Positions 22,255 to 34,344 of a stretch of DNA of 64,000 nt are shown here, one piece after another (the stretch's first letter is position 1; each line of letters starts with the position of its first letter). Made by a program: the position numbers and the translations under genes. The stretch is from Leptoclinus maculatus (Eukaryota > Chordata > Actinopteri > Perciformes > Stichaeidae): NCBI GenBank assembly GCA_032191485.1, contig JAVDOI010000012.1, forward strand, positions 20,265,485 to 20,329,484, read 5' to 3'. The notes beneath the pieces are model-generated. The model was not told the origin of the DNA and did not search any database. It saw nothing but the letters and a program-made list of their open reading frames with translations.

Positions 22255-24931
22255 ATGGATATTTGCGACGGGAAGAAGAGGAGACAGGTAAGCAGCGGCG
22301 TGCGGGGCTGCAGGCGGAGCGTGTCCGTGAAGATGAAGCGGGAAGTGGGCAAAGTCCTTCGCTCCCTGACGGTGGAGGATAACAACTGTACGGAGCCCAT
22401 GGAGGAGGAGGAGGAGGTGGAGGAGGACGACTGCTTCTCCATTAGCTTCCTCCGGAACGACCGGCTGGAGCCCGCCGTGGCGGTGTCTCCGCGCTACAGC
22501 CTGATGCGAGAGGTCGGCCGGGGGAGCTACGGAGTGGTTTACGAGGCCGTAGCGCGGAAAACGGGGGCCAGGGTGGCGGTGAAGAGGCTCCAGTGCGACG
22601 CCCCGGAAAACGTAGAGCTGGCGCTGGCCGAGTTCTGGGCTCTGACGAGTCTGGAGAACCGCCACCAGAATGTGGTCCAGCTGGAGGAGTGCGTCCTGCA
22701 GAAGAAGGGCCTGGCGCAGAAGATGAGCCACGGAAACAAGAGGTCCAAGCAATACCTGCGCCTGGTGGAGACCTCCCTCAAAGGTATGCAGGCTACAATA
22801 ACAGCAATACTGCAAATGGTGAAATAACACATGCATCATTTTGAGAGTGCCCCCTATTCCAAAATGCGTGTATATTAAATTACACGTAATAAGTAGTGAA
22901 CACATTGGCAGTGGTTTTGCCAGCTTAAGCTCTAAATTCGCGTTTGAGCCCTTGTATTAAAGGATGTGCTGTCTCACGCTTTCACTGCAGCTATAAAATG
23001 CTTCAGCGCATGTAAACACGCGCTATAGGGTCTGTGATTGATGGCAGTGGAACCAAAACTGTTTTGCTTTACAGATGAATACAAAAAAATACTGCTACAT
23101 CTGTACTTAAGGCTCAATCACTGAGATTTTGTGAATTAAAAGTAACATTGAGCCCTTGTGCGGCCCCTCTGTCTGTCAGTGACGCTGCTATACGTTACCT
23201 ATAGTAGGCACAGAGAGTACACTGTGTGTCCCTCACAAGAGAACACGGTGTACTAGTTGGCAGCATGCTAACCCAGGGCTGGTTGACTTCGATTCCCGAC
23301 GCTAAACAATGACGTTACAGTGTAATGTTGGATGCTATCATGAAATGCTGCAGATTTATTTATTGTATATATATATAATATATATATATATATAATGTAT
23401 CATGGTTGTCATCAATCCAGTTTGACCTACTTCCCACTTCCTTTGTTATTGCTCAGCAGCCTAATAGGAATGGATAGCTGGTGAATACATCTTCAGAAAA
23501 TACAAAAATGTAGAAATGAAATACCAATGTGGACATGTGCAGTTAAAAAAATCCAGAGTTATAACTCAATCGGTGCAGTCTTTGTCTTTTGTTTTTCTTT
23601 TAATAGCCTGGCTGTTACATAAGTGTCACCATTCAGGCTCTTGAAATTAAATATTAATCTTGAGCAGCCATCAAAGGGCAATACAGGATGGTTGTAGGAT
23701 TAACAACTCAAAAGATTTGTTTTTCTATGTGTTTGCCCTCTTTTGTTTTGGTCTATTTGACCTAGTTTCTAAAGTGTAAAGCCAAGTAGTCAACACAACG
23801 TGATCGTCAGGGCAGTGTGAGGGGAGCAGCGCTGTTTGGACATCTGAAAGCCAAGTTATACTTTATATATTAAAGAATTGATCTGTGAGAAAAAGCACCG
23901 GTGTCTATTAGAGCCTGATTGATTAATTGTCTGGGCCGATTTATCAGCTGATCTCGGCTTATTACAGATACAGTTTATACAGTATAATGCTCTCATGAAT
24001 CTCATAGCTCAGTTGCAAGATAATTAGCATGACTAATACTGTGCTGAAATGATAGTGAAAGCAGCACTGTACTTGTGCGTTCCCGACATTGTTTAGTACG
24101 GTGTGAGCTCCTAATGAATGGACTAAATGTCACAGTTTGAACATCTCACTAACCAGGTCATATCTGTCCATCTTCAATCTGCCCGCTGCAGGGGAGCGCA
24201 TCCTGGGTCACCCAGAGGAGCCGTGCTACCTCTGGTTCGTCATGGAGTTCTGCGAGGGCGGGGACCTCAACCAGTACATCTTGTCCCGCCGGCCCGACCC
24301 ACAGACCAACCGGAGCTTTATGCGCCAGTTGACGAGCGCCGTGGCTTTCCTGCACAAGAACAACATCGTCCACCGGGACCTGAAGCCGGACAACATCCTC
24401 ATCTCGCAGAAATCCGGCTCGCCCGTTCTGAAAGTGGCCGACTTCGGCCTCAGTAAGGTTTGCGCGGGCCTCAACTCCAAGAACAGCGAGGAACGCCCCG
24501 CGGCGGCGGGCGGCAGAGGCAGCAACCAGAACAACATCGTCAACATCAACAAGTTCTGGTTGTCGTCGGCCTGCGGCTCAGACTTCTACATGGCCCCCGA
24601 GGTGTGGGAGGGCCACTACACAGCCAAGGCCGACATCTTCGCGCTGGGCATCATCATCTGGGCGATGATCGAGCGGATCACCTTCATTGACGCAGAGTCC
24701 AAGCGCGAACTGCTGGGCACCTACATACGGCAGGGCACAGAGATTGTACCTGTCGGGGAGGCTCTGTTGGAGAACCCCAAGATGGTTCTCCACATCCCTC
24801 AGAAGGCCAGGAGCTCCATGTCCGAGGGGGTGAAGAAACTCCTCCACGACATGCTTGCAGTGAACCCTCAGGACCGACCAGACGCCTTCCAGCTGGAGGT
24901 GCGGATGGACCAAGTCACGTGTGCTGCGTGA
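22255..24931 (+). CDS. stk35: Serine/threonine kinase 35 (STK35/CLIK1), two coding exons
   Basis: Protein kinase that transfers phosphate from ATP to Ser/Thr; mammalian STK35 (CLIK1) is a mainly nuclear kinase reported to bind the actin-associated protein CLP-36. Coding exons are 22255-22783 and 24192-24931. The intron starts GTATGC, ends CTGCAG and splits a Gly codon in phase 1. With the ATG at 22255 (G at -3, G at +4) the protein is 422 residues; an in-frame ATG at 22228 in poor context would give 431. In 431-residue numbering: basic KKRR 16-19 (nuclear-signal-like), acidic run 59-68, Gly loop GRGSYG 97-102, ATP lysine K119 in VAVK, likely helix-C glutamate E135, HRDLKPDN 246-253, DFG 269-271, APE 320-322, and the conserved C-terminus MDQVTCAA. 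All catalytic residues are present. The insert after DFG (residues about 278-306) and the terminus match STK35 rather than PDIK1L. The N-terminus is much shorter than the longest human isoform. Confidence 0.97.
22784..24191 (+). other. stk35: stk35 intron (1408 bp)
   Basis: GT-AG intron with polypyrimidine/AG acceptor ATCTTCAATCTGCCCGCTGCAG-like end. It contains a TA-rich microsatellite (23364-23392), a tRNA-B-box-like TTCGATTCC near 23290 that may be a SINE scar, and a GGGCCGATTTATCAGCTGAT patch near 23935 resembling fish repeats built on ATCGGC motifs. Confidence 0.9.
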
Positions 24932-26480
24932 CGACGCCCACCTTCCCAAAACCTCTCCTTCTTTTACCCTAACCAGTCAAAGAAGGGACCCCTTTCCTTC
25001 CCAGGTAAGCTCCACTTCCATCAGTGTTACTAGGAATGCTCTCTTTAAAGCTGCAGTTGGTAACTTTGATAAAAATAACTTTTTGTCATATTTGCCCAAA
25101 ATGTCACTATATCCTGACAGTAGGATTTGAGATAGATAATCTGTGAAAAAAGCGTTCTTTTGGTGCTTTTAATTGAATTTAGACGATCCCACCGGGCCCG
25201 AAGAAAAACCATCAATCAGAGCCGAGGAGACGCAGCCGTCAATCACTGCTTGTCCAAACTGTCAAACTAGGCAGCGATGATTGAATATGAATCGAGATTC
25301 TGTCTTTCATTGACTTCATCTCGCCTCAGATGTTTTCAGAAACATATTTCAGTTCCTGTTCAGCTTTGAAATTAGAAGGTTTGCTCCGGTCGGTGGGCGA
25401 TGCTTGGTTTTGGTTCGACTGTTTTCAACATAGCGGCAGGGTCTCACACTTTCTAATTTACAGCTAAACAGTTACTACAATATGTTTAAGAATGTTGATT
25501 CATGTTTGATTTGCGCTGCCTAGTTTGGCAGTTTGAGCAGGTTTTTTTTTTTAGCCCAACCAAAGTACACAACAGCTAATTCATCCACCTTTAACCAGAG
25601 AAGAGGAGCAGCTGAAGTGATTAGTGAGAAATAAAACCAGCAGGCTCCTCTGTGACACAGGACTCACCAGCACTGGCTTAAAGGGAACACTGGCCGTTGG
25701 TAACCCAGGGCAGAAATCGTCTAATCTTCCTTTCAGCTGACACCATTAGCCTGTCTGGACCGCCCCTCTGTTAATAGCCACCGGTGGTGTGAAAGTCACT
25801 GTTATGGTTTACAACATGTTAGAGTGTGTTTCAGAAACGTCCTGTCACTGCTCTTCATTACAGCGAAGAGAGAAGCCATTGCTTTGGTTACCTCCAGTAG
25901 CCAGTAGACATTTGTACAGGGAGAGTGTAAGATTTCAGAATGAAAGTAGGTGAAGCGTGTCTGTTTGAATCTATCATCCTTCCACCATGACACACATCCA
26001 CTCTACATCTGGCACGAGTTCTAGTTAAACATACATAGAATCCCGTGCATGGGGACTTCTTTAAAAGCATGACTCCAGTATGTCTTTGTCACGATTTCTA
26101 TGAGACATGATAACATTGTGCTTATGAAGCAATTTTATGAGATTTGGGAAAAACCCCAACCATCACAACAACCAACTCAGACGGACCAAGACACATGAGC
26201 GCTCAGACAACAGTCCATCCGGACTATTTAAACCCTTTCATTTGGAGCTGATGCTCCAGCAGGAAGTGGTTCTGTAAACTGTGATGGTTCTACAGCGGAC
26301 AGGTTGAGAGATACTTTTACAGTTCACCTTTGGTTTCCTCTTCCTAATGTGGAAGAGGAAACGGCTAACCTGGAGATTTGTTTAGCGATGTCGCTGCACA
26401 CCAAGGTTTCATCAACACGGTTCTCCTCATAGATTGGATGATAGGAAAACTGTGAAATGAGATCCACGGTGTAATAAACT
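24932..26480 (+). other. stk35: Probable stk35 3' UTR and downstream region
   Basis: Poly(A) signals AATAAA occur at 25630 and 26473; either could end the message. A donor-like CCAG|GTAAGC lies at 25005, 73 nt after the stop. 25050-25560 is an interspersed repeat, listed separately. The true 3' end cannot be decided from sequence alone. Confidence 0.4.
25050..25560 (+). repeat. Fish interspersed repeat (MITE-like) in the probable stk35 3' UTR
   Basis: Starts AAAGCTGCAGTTGGTAACTT and continues with ATAACTTTTTGTCATATTTG, then TGTCACTATATCCTGACAGT, then GATAATCTGTGAAAAAAGCG and CAATCAGAGCCGAGGAG. I associate this pattern with a common non-autonomous element in percomorph genomes. The right end near GCCTAGTTTGGCAGTTTGAG is approximate. 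Confidence 0.6.
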
Positions 26481-26497
26481 AGAACTATTTTTTATCC

Positions 26498-26783
26498 TTA
26501 AAGGGACAGTTCACCACCAAAAAAATCATATACGTATTTGTCCTCCTACATGTATCAATCTACATTGTTTTGGCGTGAGTTGATTCTGGATGATGATTTC
26601 TGGAAAGAGACTGAAGTTGGCCATATAGTTCTGTTATATCATAGACAAAGGCAGACATCATCTATGGCCCATATCTCCAAAACTAGGCAACTCACACCAA
26701 AGCAATATACACTGATAAATAGCACTACAGGTAAGAGGAGGAATATGTGTTTTGGCATTTTTGGGGTGAACTGTCCCTTTTTA
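26498..26783 (+). mobile_element. MITE with GGGACAGTTCACC inverted termini, copy 1
   Basis: The left end AAGGGACAGTTCACC is mirrored by GGTGAACTGTCCCTTT at the right end, about 285 bp apart. Possible TTA target duplicates sit at 26498-26500 and 26781-26783, which would fit a PIF/Harbinger-type element. The interior shares ACTAGGCAACTCACAC and ACACTGATAA with copy 2 at 36.2 kb in the same orientation. Non-coding. Confidence 0.8.
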
Positions 26784-26789
26784 ACTATT

Positions 26790-28150
26790 TTGACCGCAAG
26801 GCATCAGAAGACGTGTTGGCCTTGTCCCTTCACTTTTAGTTCCCAAGCAGTTTTTTGCTGCTCCTGATTTCTGCCAAAGCTTCCGACGTCACTGTCGAGG
26901 AAACAGAATTAACACGAGTATCTGCTGCACCGTCATCCGCGCACAAAGCCGAGCTATTGATTAACAAGATGAGTGAGTGACGTTAACAGGCCTCGGGGTG
27001 AGGGATGGGTGAGGGCGGGGTAAGAGCACAGCTACTGTATGTGAGCGGGAGGGAGGAGGACACAACCTGGGCCTGAGGGCAAAACGGCCTGGCTTGAAGT
27101 ACACACAGTTAGGGTGTGAGAGAGTCGAGCTGAAGACAATGAGCTATCGGCAGAGATGAAGGATCGTCGGCATCGCACAGTACATGAGGTTTTTCTGGTT
27201 CATATTAACACTGGCTGTGATTAACCTCTCTTGTGACTGTTACGCAAGTCACTTCCTCCTGTGACATCTTCTTCCTTTTCACTGACGGTGGGCACTCATC
27301 CAAAACCACTTTTTCGACAAGTGCATCAAGGTTTAGTTGCATTAATGTTAAAAGGGGGGAACTTTAACGTTCATGTAACTTTTTTGCCGTCGATATCGAT
27401 AGCCAATCGTCAACGAGCCGTATCGCCCGATACAGGTAGTTTCTGCTTTGTTACAGCAGCTGGTTTACAAGGCTATTATTATTATTATTATTATTAGTTA
27501 TTTGCATGAACACGATTCAAATGATTAGGAAATAAAAGATTATATTTTTATTGCCAAAATCATGGCATAAGTAGCTTTAATGTTTTCTGAGCTGCTTAGA
27601 GCTAGTGTTAGGAAGTTAAACGTTAAAGTCAAAATGCATCTCTAATATATATTTTAAAAACATCTTCAAACAACTGTCTTCAAGTTTCTCACCAAAACTA
27701 CATTGTACAAGGTTACATTTGATTTACTTTCCTACAATACACATTTTTACCGAATATAGCTTGAACGCGTCTAACTCTCTGACTCAGAGAATAATCACAT
27801 AATATAATCATTATCTGTCTTAATCACATTATGATTGAATTATTAGTGTGTAATAATCACAATGATTATTACCTAAATATACATACACGTGCAGCAGGAA
27901 CTAACTTTTCTCTGCTGTGGTGAGCGTGTAGGAAAAGTGTCCCCGTAATATGTTAATTGTCTCAGTTTGCTATTTAGAGCGGAAACTCCTTGTCGCACAT
28001 CAATCAGCCGCCGAGTGGATGTTCAGTGACCCGGAAGCTTCCGTCTGTTTGTTTGAACTTGAACCCACCATTGACCGGGGCTAGGTCTGCGTTTGTTTGA
28101 CAATTAGCTCTCCGATCCTGAGCTCATTCTCTGTTAACCCCTTACTGTAA
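26790..28150. other. Intergenic sequence with an (ATT)n microsatellite
   Basis: A perfect ATT/TTA trinucleotide run lies at 27473-27496. No gene or repeat family is otherwise recognised. 26880-27160 is a little GC-richer. Confidence 0.45.
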
Positions 28151-28151
28151 G

Positions 28152-28163
28152 CCCCCCCCCCCC
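28152..28163. repeat. Poly-C tract
   Basis: About 12 C, within a GC-richer block (28010-28480) that shows no ORF with motifs. Confidence 0.9.
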
Positions 28164-28559
28164 ACCCAGAGACCCTGCCTGCTCGCCCTGTGATGCCTCT
28201 GGGCTCCCGGCTGTCAGCAGGGTGCACTGTGACGGTGTTGTTGCGTGCTAGTCCGCTGCTGCAGTTTGGCTTCGTTGTTGCGCGGCATGATGGGATGTTG
28301 CATGTTACGCAACAGGAGCGGGACCGGGGGATTAGAGGCTGAACACAGAGACATGAGGGGAGTCGTGAGTTTGTGTCAGGAGCTGACTGACCGAGGGTAC
28401 GGCTAACGATACTCGCATCACTGACGACATTTAGCACACACTCAATCTCTGGTCCGACACACGGAGGGACACATGGGGCTCATATCGTTTCAGTGGGAAT
28501 CTGCCAGATCAGTATGGGGATGGAAATGTTCCAGTTTGATCCTTTTCTTCTAACTTTAA

Positions 28560-28700
28560 AGCAAGGAATCTGTCTGTATGTGTGTCCTTCGCGTATCTCC
28601 AGAACCGTCCGATCTTCACACTTGGTGGGTGTGTTGCTGGGGACACAAGGACCTGTTAAAAGTTGGTGCAATTTGGACACGTGACATGTTTAATATTACT
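28560..28700 (+). repeat. Interspersed repeat fragment
   Basis: TTCGCGTATCTCCAGAACCG, then CCGATCTTCACACTTGG, then GGGTGTGTTGCTGGGGACAC resembles a repeat frequently found in fish intergenic DNA. One copy in the window; ends approximate. Confidence 0.4.
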
Positions 28701-28989
28701 AAACTTTTAATGAACGAGCAAACAGCGCTCTGTGCAGCAGTGGGGGCGGAGCTTCAAGGCTCTGCGGACTGAGTCCAGCATGTCGTCGTGGATAACATGC
28801 CAATAGATAAAACCGAATGCTAAGTCTTATTGAATCTGACCAATACCAAGACCCAAAGCAGTTATTCCATACCAGTAACGGCACAACAACGCAACCTAAA
28901 TAACATTCTGGACTGTTTAAAGCCACCTCCATGATGTGTAATGTTAGCAAAACTAGCTAGCATTAGCTAACTTCATGGCGTTCCTCAAC

Positions 28990-29275
28990 TTTACAGTGTT
29001 TGAAAGTAACTAATTACATTTACTCAAGCACTGGACCCTAAGTACAAATTTGAGGTACTTGTACTTTACTTAGTATTTCTATTTCATACTACTTTAAACT
29101 TCAACTCAACATTTCAGCTGCAACATTAAAGAGATAAATATATAATTAAAATCCAATAATATGATATATATTATTCTGAAATGGGCAAATTAGCATGTAC
29201 TTCATAAGTACTTTGACTTTTGGCACTTTAAAGTACATTTTGATGCCAATACTTTTGTAATTTTAGGCTTCATTT
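28990..29275 (-). repeat. Family D interspersed repeat
   Basis: AACTAATTACATTTACTCAA, then AGGTACTTGTACTTTACTTA and the distal CTTTAAAGTAC are the reverse of the family seen at 58025-58175. Confidence 0.55.
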
Positions 29276-29299
29276 GCGTATTCTAATCACAAAACAATT

Positions 29300-32200
29300 C
29301 TTACAGTGTAGAATTCCTCCAGGACGTCCTCCCTGACTGTAGTTCCTTATCTTGTCACCTTCTTCACTACTCTAAAGCTTACAGGTCTGCCTCACTCTAC
29401 TGCTGTCAGCATGACTCTGCCTTTGAAAAGTTCCTGTTTGCTTAGAAGGGAACTATTTCTGGCACCATTTTCCCCATTTATGGAAAATTAAAAAAGAGCC
29501 GATAGCTAATAATGCTCTTTTTGCAGTCGCTGTGTTTGATGAGGTTGTACAAACAGCTACTTTGGTAATAATCAGTATGACGAGGTCCCTTCAGTGTGGG
29601 GTTGTGGTTTCCTACGTGCTCTTGGCTTTATTCTGTCATTTCCAGTAAATATCTCAATATAAATTGTGTTTTCTGTTTAAAAACTACAAACGTAAGAAGA
29701 AAGCGAGTACTACTCAGCCATCTTTTCAGCGGTTACGTCTCCAGTCTGATCTGGAGCACAGCTGATAGGTACGCGCTTTGTTTACATGACGTCAAGCTTG
29801 AGTTCTCTGCCGTCATTACGGTTGTTATTGAATTATTGGTATTTCAGCCTGGCCTACCGTAACATTTCATCTTCAGTCAAGTGACGATGTGTGACTCCCT
29901 TCTTGCGGTAGATAGCTGCGGTAGTGCTTAGAATAATCGTTGACAGCCCTGGTTCCCAGCACACACAGTGCAAATACTAAATATTTAATGACAATCCTTA
30001 TCAAATCTATAATGTCAGCATCATATCATCATCATGCGCACGTCTGTTTTGTGTGACGTCCCCCTACCCATCTCTCCCCCCCCCCCCCCCTCTTCTCATT
30101 GCTGGACAATGAGGACGCCGCTCCTGGTTCAGGGATTATGGAGGCTTGCTTCTGGAACATTTTGTCCTCTCGCTGTCTGCCAGCTGCATGCCGCCTCTGT
30201 CTAAAGCAGGCCAGGGCGCTGTAAGCCCCGGTCCCACACGTGTACAGTGCTCACTCTGGGAATCCTTTCTGATTCCACCGGCGGCGTGGACTGGCTTTTT
30301 ACAAGTCGAGGCATTGTCAGGGTGTTGTCCTTGCACTGCGCGCATGTAACAAACACACTGATGCCTTCAAGCAAACTTCTCTTTGCACGTGTCTGCCATC
30401 TTATCTGAACACTCCAAAGCAGGACGCGTTTGAAACAAAAGACAGCGGCGTCTGAGAGGATGCTGATGTTGCTCCCTTCAAGGAAATGAAGTAGCTTGGA
30501 CAGCAGTTTGAAGGCTGGGTACGCTATGTTCTGCACTGGCTCAGTCGGGAGGGGTTGTTGAAGAGGGGCTGAGAAATGCCAAAGGGAGGCCGCCTTTATG
30601 AGATTTTGGGAGTTGGTGTTATAAGCGCATTGGCGTTGTTATGCAACCTGGTTGTTAAAGTGAGGAGGTTGTAAATATTTTCTTTCGGGCCCTCAGGGTT
30701 CAGAGAGAAAGAACTGACAAAACGAGTTCCTACACAAACGATTCGCGTGGACCACGTCTTTGTGTTTATTCAAAAGGAAAAGTTTGTGTCTTTTTTATTT
30801 TTTTGTGTTATTTGTCCATAAAAAAGTCTAGAGCCTTTCATCACCTGATACTGTCCAGGAAAGCCCGTCATCCCACGGTGCTCTGGAATAACATGGATCC
30901 TCATCTGTTCCACTCCGCCTTCCCCATTCATGCTGCTGTGTTGGACCTAATGGGCTGTAAGCTCTTTACACCGTGGTAATCTCCTCACAGTGTGAGCACC
31001 ATCTATAACAGCCTGAGCATTGCGTCCCACTGCTGGCGCCGTACGTGGTCATATTTGGGCCTCGCGGTGGATTGTCTTTCTTTACCCGTTGTACACTGTT
31101 GTATTGACAGTTCATAACATTCGAATGGTTGCACCAAAGCTGACGGGGTTCATTTTGACCTGTAAATAATAGATGTAAAGAGACGCGGGCCGCATCTGTT
31201 GCAGGGGCCAGAGATTGGCCCTCCTCCCTCTGATATTACTTTAGGGTTTCATGCATTCGCTCCGTCACCGCTGCTAGCAACTGTGCGCTCTGTCCCGAGA
31301 CATAAGAACTTCAAGATGGTACGATTACCCGCAGATGGTGGAACAAACAGAGAAACAAACCTTTAGCCAATGTGGAGCTCGGCCTTGGAACAGATTTCTC
31401 CTTGTTCACGTTTAGTTTTGTATTTTGAAACCGTACAGAACCAAATTCCAAATCTCAAATTTCTCTGACAGAAATTATTCAGTATTTAGACAAATATTTT
31501 CAGCCTGACTGGCGTTATTCTAGATCATGACAGAATGACAACTCTTTTAATGGCAGCTCCGTTTTACTAGAAAGCATAAATCCTGAAAGTCATTTCAACC
31601 CTTGAAAAGTTTCATTGTTGGTTTTGTCCACTGGTTACTTCCACCAAGGAGGTTACGTCACAAGAGAACATGGGGTGGCTGAGCCGGAATGATCGCGGCC
31701 AACAGTGCTAACAGCGTATTAAAGGTGATGATCATATTGCACAACATCTGCATTTGCTGGGAATGCTTTGTCAGAGGAACTGGGAGTCACACACCGAAAC
31801 TTACAAAATGAAGCGTTTTAACATGAACGCCAGCCAAGAGGAATGTATTGCTTTGCCGCACGGCCCACAAAACCACCCGGGGCTCGTAGAACGGCAACGC
31901 GCTCCTTCTCTCCCTCTCCAACTGGTTATTATAGAGAGCTGTGAGGAACCAGCCCCCACCACTTCCCCAAAGATACCGGTCTCTGCTGGTTTTTTAACGA
32001 GGTAGTAGTTTTGGGTTATGCAACGGCAAATGGCTGGCAGGCTGGCTGAGGAGGCAGCAGGCCTCAGTTTGTCCAGGATCTGCAGGGCTACGACGTTCAC
32101 CTTGTTTTCTTTGTCCTGCTTATTTATGTAGCAGTAATATCTCCCACGGGGAAATAAGCAGAAAAATGATATGTTGACTTGAGAACGGGTTCGACCAGAA

Positions 32201-33460
32201 CCCTTTTACATGTCTTTAGACTACATACCGTATGGACTAGTTAGCACACTGGAGCTATTATGTATTGAACATGCAATGAACAGCTGCCCTACTCTGTGCC
32301 TGTTGTCCAACGGCAGCAATGCTCAGCTGTCTCCACTTTTAGAGCCACTTGGCGGCAATAGAAATGCTTTTCAATTCTGTGTTGTGCACCTTTAAATGCA
32401 AATGCATAGGACATTTTCTGGAAAGAACTATCCACTGTAGGACAATTTAAATGCGTTATCCATTTTCATCCTCCAATTAGCACAATGAACTAAACTCTGA
32501 TAATTGTTTCAGACCTTTGCTTTTGTTTTTCTATAATCAGTATCTAACTACATGGTTCTTTGCGGGACACTTCCAGTACAATTATTAGGACATTATAGAG
32601 CTGCTAAAGTAAAGCCTTAATGCTAAAGATAGCTAAATGTTCCAGGTGTGACAGTTTGGGTTTGTGTGCACTTGGAAGTCCCAGACTAGCAAATATGGAA
32701 CCTTTTATTTTACTAATAATCATAGGAGCATCATCATAATAACACGGTCTCATGTAAACACCTCGAGCAGAAAAAAACAAAGTTCCTTCTGTCTACAAAC
32801 CTGTCGGTCTATTCAGCAGATGAAAGTTTGTCATGCAAACGCTCCTTCAGAGTTCTTTGTTTTAAGTGTTTGCGTGCGTTTTCAACCACATGCCCGTTAG
32901 TAGTTATTAAGAGCTTCCAGATCATAGCGGCTTGCTTTCTCCTGTTTAATACCAGCGTCTGCTTCGGTAGAAAGCACAGCAGTAAACAGAGTCTTTGTGA
33001 AAGCTTTGCTAATGGAGCATTTACGTACTGATGAAATAAACCAAATATCTCCTTCATTCACTGTAGAAATTCAGAATGTAATAATGATTGCTGATATTTT
33101 TTTCCACTTCGAGCCCTGCTGCTTACAGTCTGTGTTGTCCTTAGTCAGTGTGGAGTCACGTAAACCATCCATGGTGAGATGTATAGTCAGGTATGTGAGG
33201 CATGCTCCTTAAACATTCACACAGGTACAACGTTCCCTCACAGCTGCTCTCGTAAAAACAAAAATGAAACTGCTGAGTGCTGAAGAATTAGATCCACCCC
33301 AGTGAGTTCAGACACCTCGGGGCACCACGAACTCACAGGGTTCACCTCAGAAATGAATCCTTTTGCGTGTCCAAAGATCGGAGATGAAAAAAGGAGATGA
33401 AATCAGCGACCAGTGGCCTCTGTCCACCCCCGGCCCAGAAAACAGATCGATAGCGCCTGA
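29300..33460. other. Intergenic sequence without a supportable gene
   Basis: Contains a poly-C run at 30076-30090 and mixed-composition blocks (30100-30350, 30840-31080, 31850-32000), but no splice-bounded open blocks with recognisable motifs. Short ORFs on both strands over 30136-30536 overlap each other and look random. Confidence 0.45.
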
Positions 33461-33469
33461 CTTTTACTC

Positions 33470-33565
33470 AGTACAGTAATGGTGCCGATGTGAGGATGTC
33501 GTATGTGTACAGATTGTAAAGCCCTCTGAGGCATTTGTGATTTTGGGCTATAAAAAATACATTGA
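33470..33565 (+). repeat. LINE/SINE-type 3' tail fragment
   Basis: GTACAGATTGTAAAGCCCTC, then TGAGGCATTTGTGATTTTGG and GCTATAAAAAATACATTGAA is the pattern of the 3' end of several fish non-LTR elements. Confidence 0.4.
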
Positions 33566-34174
33566 ACGATGTTGGACGTAGCCTATAAGAGGATGAAGCC
33601 TGTGGACTGAGTGTCTTTTTTTCACCACATTGTGAACGGTATACTGTATTACACTGTAAACATATGAGGAATCCAGAGTGCTCATCCTCAGCAGTGACAT
33701 GAGCACTTTCCATGTCTCTATTGGGCACATCCCTGATTCACCGTCCCCAACATGCGTGCTTAACTGCTAAGCTGACCCACTTGTGTTCATACCATGTGCT
33801 GTGACGCTTATGCAACCAATGGGGAGAGCAACAAACCGCTGCTAGCGCAAGCTGTGGCACGCCAGCCTGCTGGGCTATTATTAGAGCACAGCGCCGAGCT
33901 AAAGCTGGACGCACATCTACAAGGCAGGGGAGACGCTCAGGGTGTCAGGTGGGGTTGTCGTTTGGCTGCAGGTGGGTGTGGATGCAGTGACTTCGTTGTA
34001 CGTATAATGTGAGATGGAGACAGCTCATGTGACGCACGTAGCAATGAACGGGTAGTGGCAGCTTCACTCGAGGGAATTGTTGTTTTCGCTCTTCTCCTGA
34101 TTGGCTTCAACTTCGATTTACAGACAACTGTGACATCCAATCACCTGCCAAGTATCTTTTGAAAGTGCCTGCCC

Positions 34175-34340
34175 TTTTCCAAACGGGCTGCGCTATATAT
34201 CAATATTATATCGACATTGCGACACCAGACAGGATATTGTCTGAGTGGTTGGATATGGTAACATGGCATGAGTGTTGTCTTTTCCTGCATTACAGTGGCA
34301 TTACAAATGTCGTATTCTGAACCGACATTTGACAAACAAC
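34175..34340 (+). repeat. Interspersed repeat with TATATCGACATTGCGA motif
   Basis: GGGCTGCGCTATATATCAAT, ATTATATCGACATTGCGAC, then GATATTGTCTGAG and GGATATGGTAACATGG match a repeat type common in fish. Single copy here. Confidence 0.45.
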
Positions 34341-34344
34341 TAAA

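Noticed and set aside
22195..22905. 236-codon open frame on the minus strand opposite stk35 exon 1
   Set aside because: It is the antisense of a GC-rich coding exon; the plus frame carries the full kinase motif set and matches STK35, while the antisense has only histidine/leucine-rich filler.
23240..23310. tRNA gene in the stk35 intron
   Set aside because: TTCGATTCC resembles a B box, but no cloverleaf with matching stems can be drawn; at most a SINE remnant.
24226..24949. Minus-strand open frames of 108-123 codons opposite stk35 exon 2
   Set aside because: Shadows of the kinase reading frame; no start context or domain.
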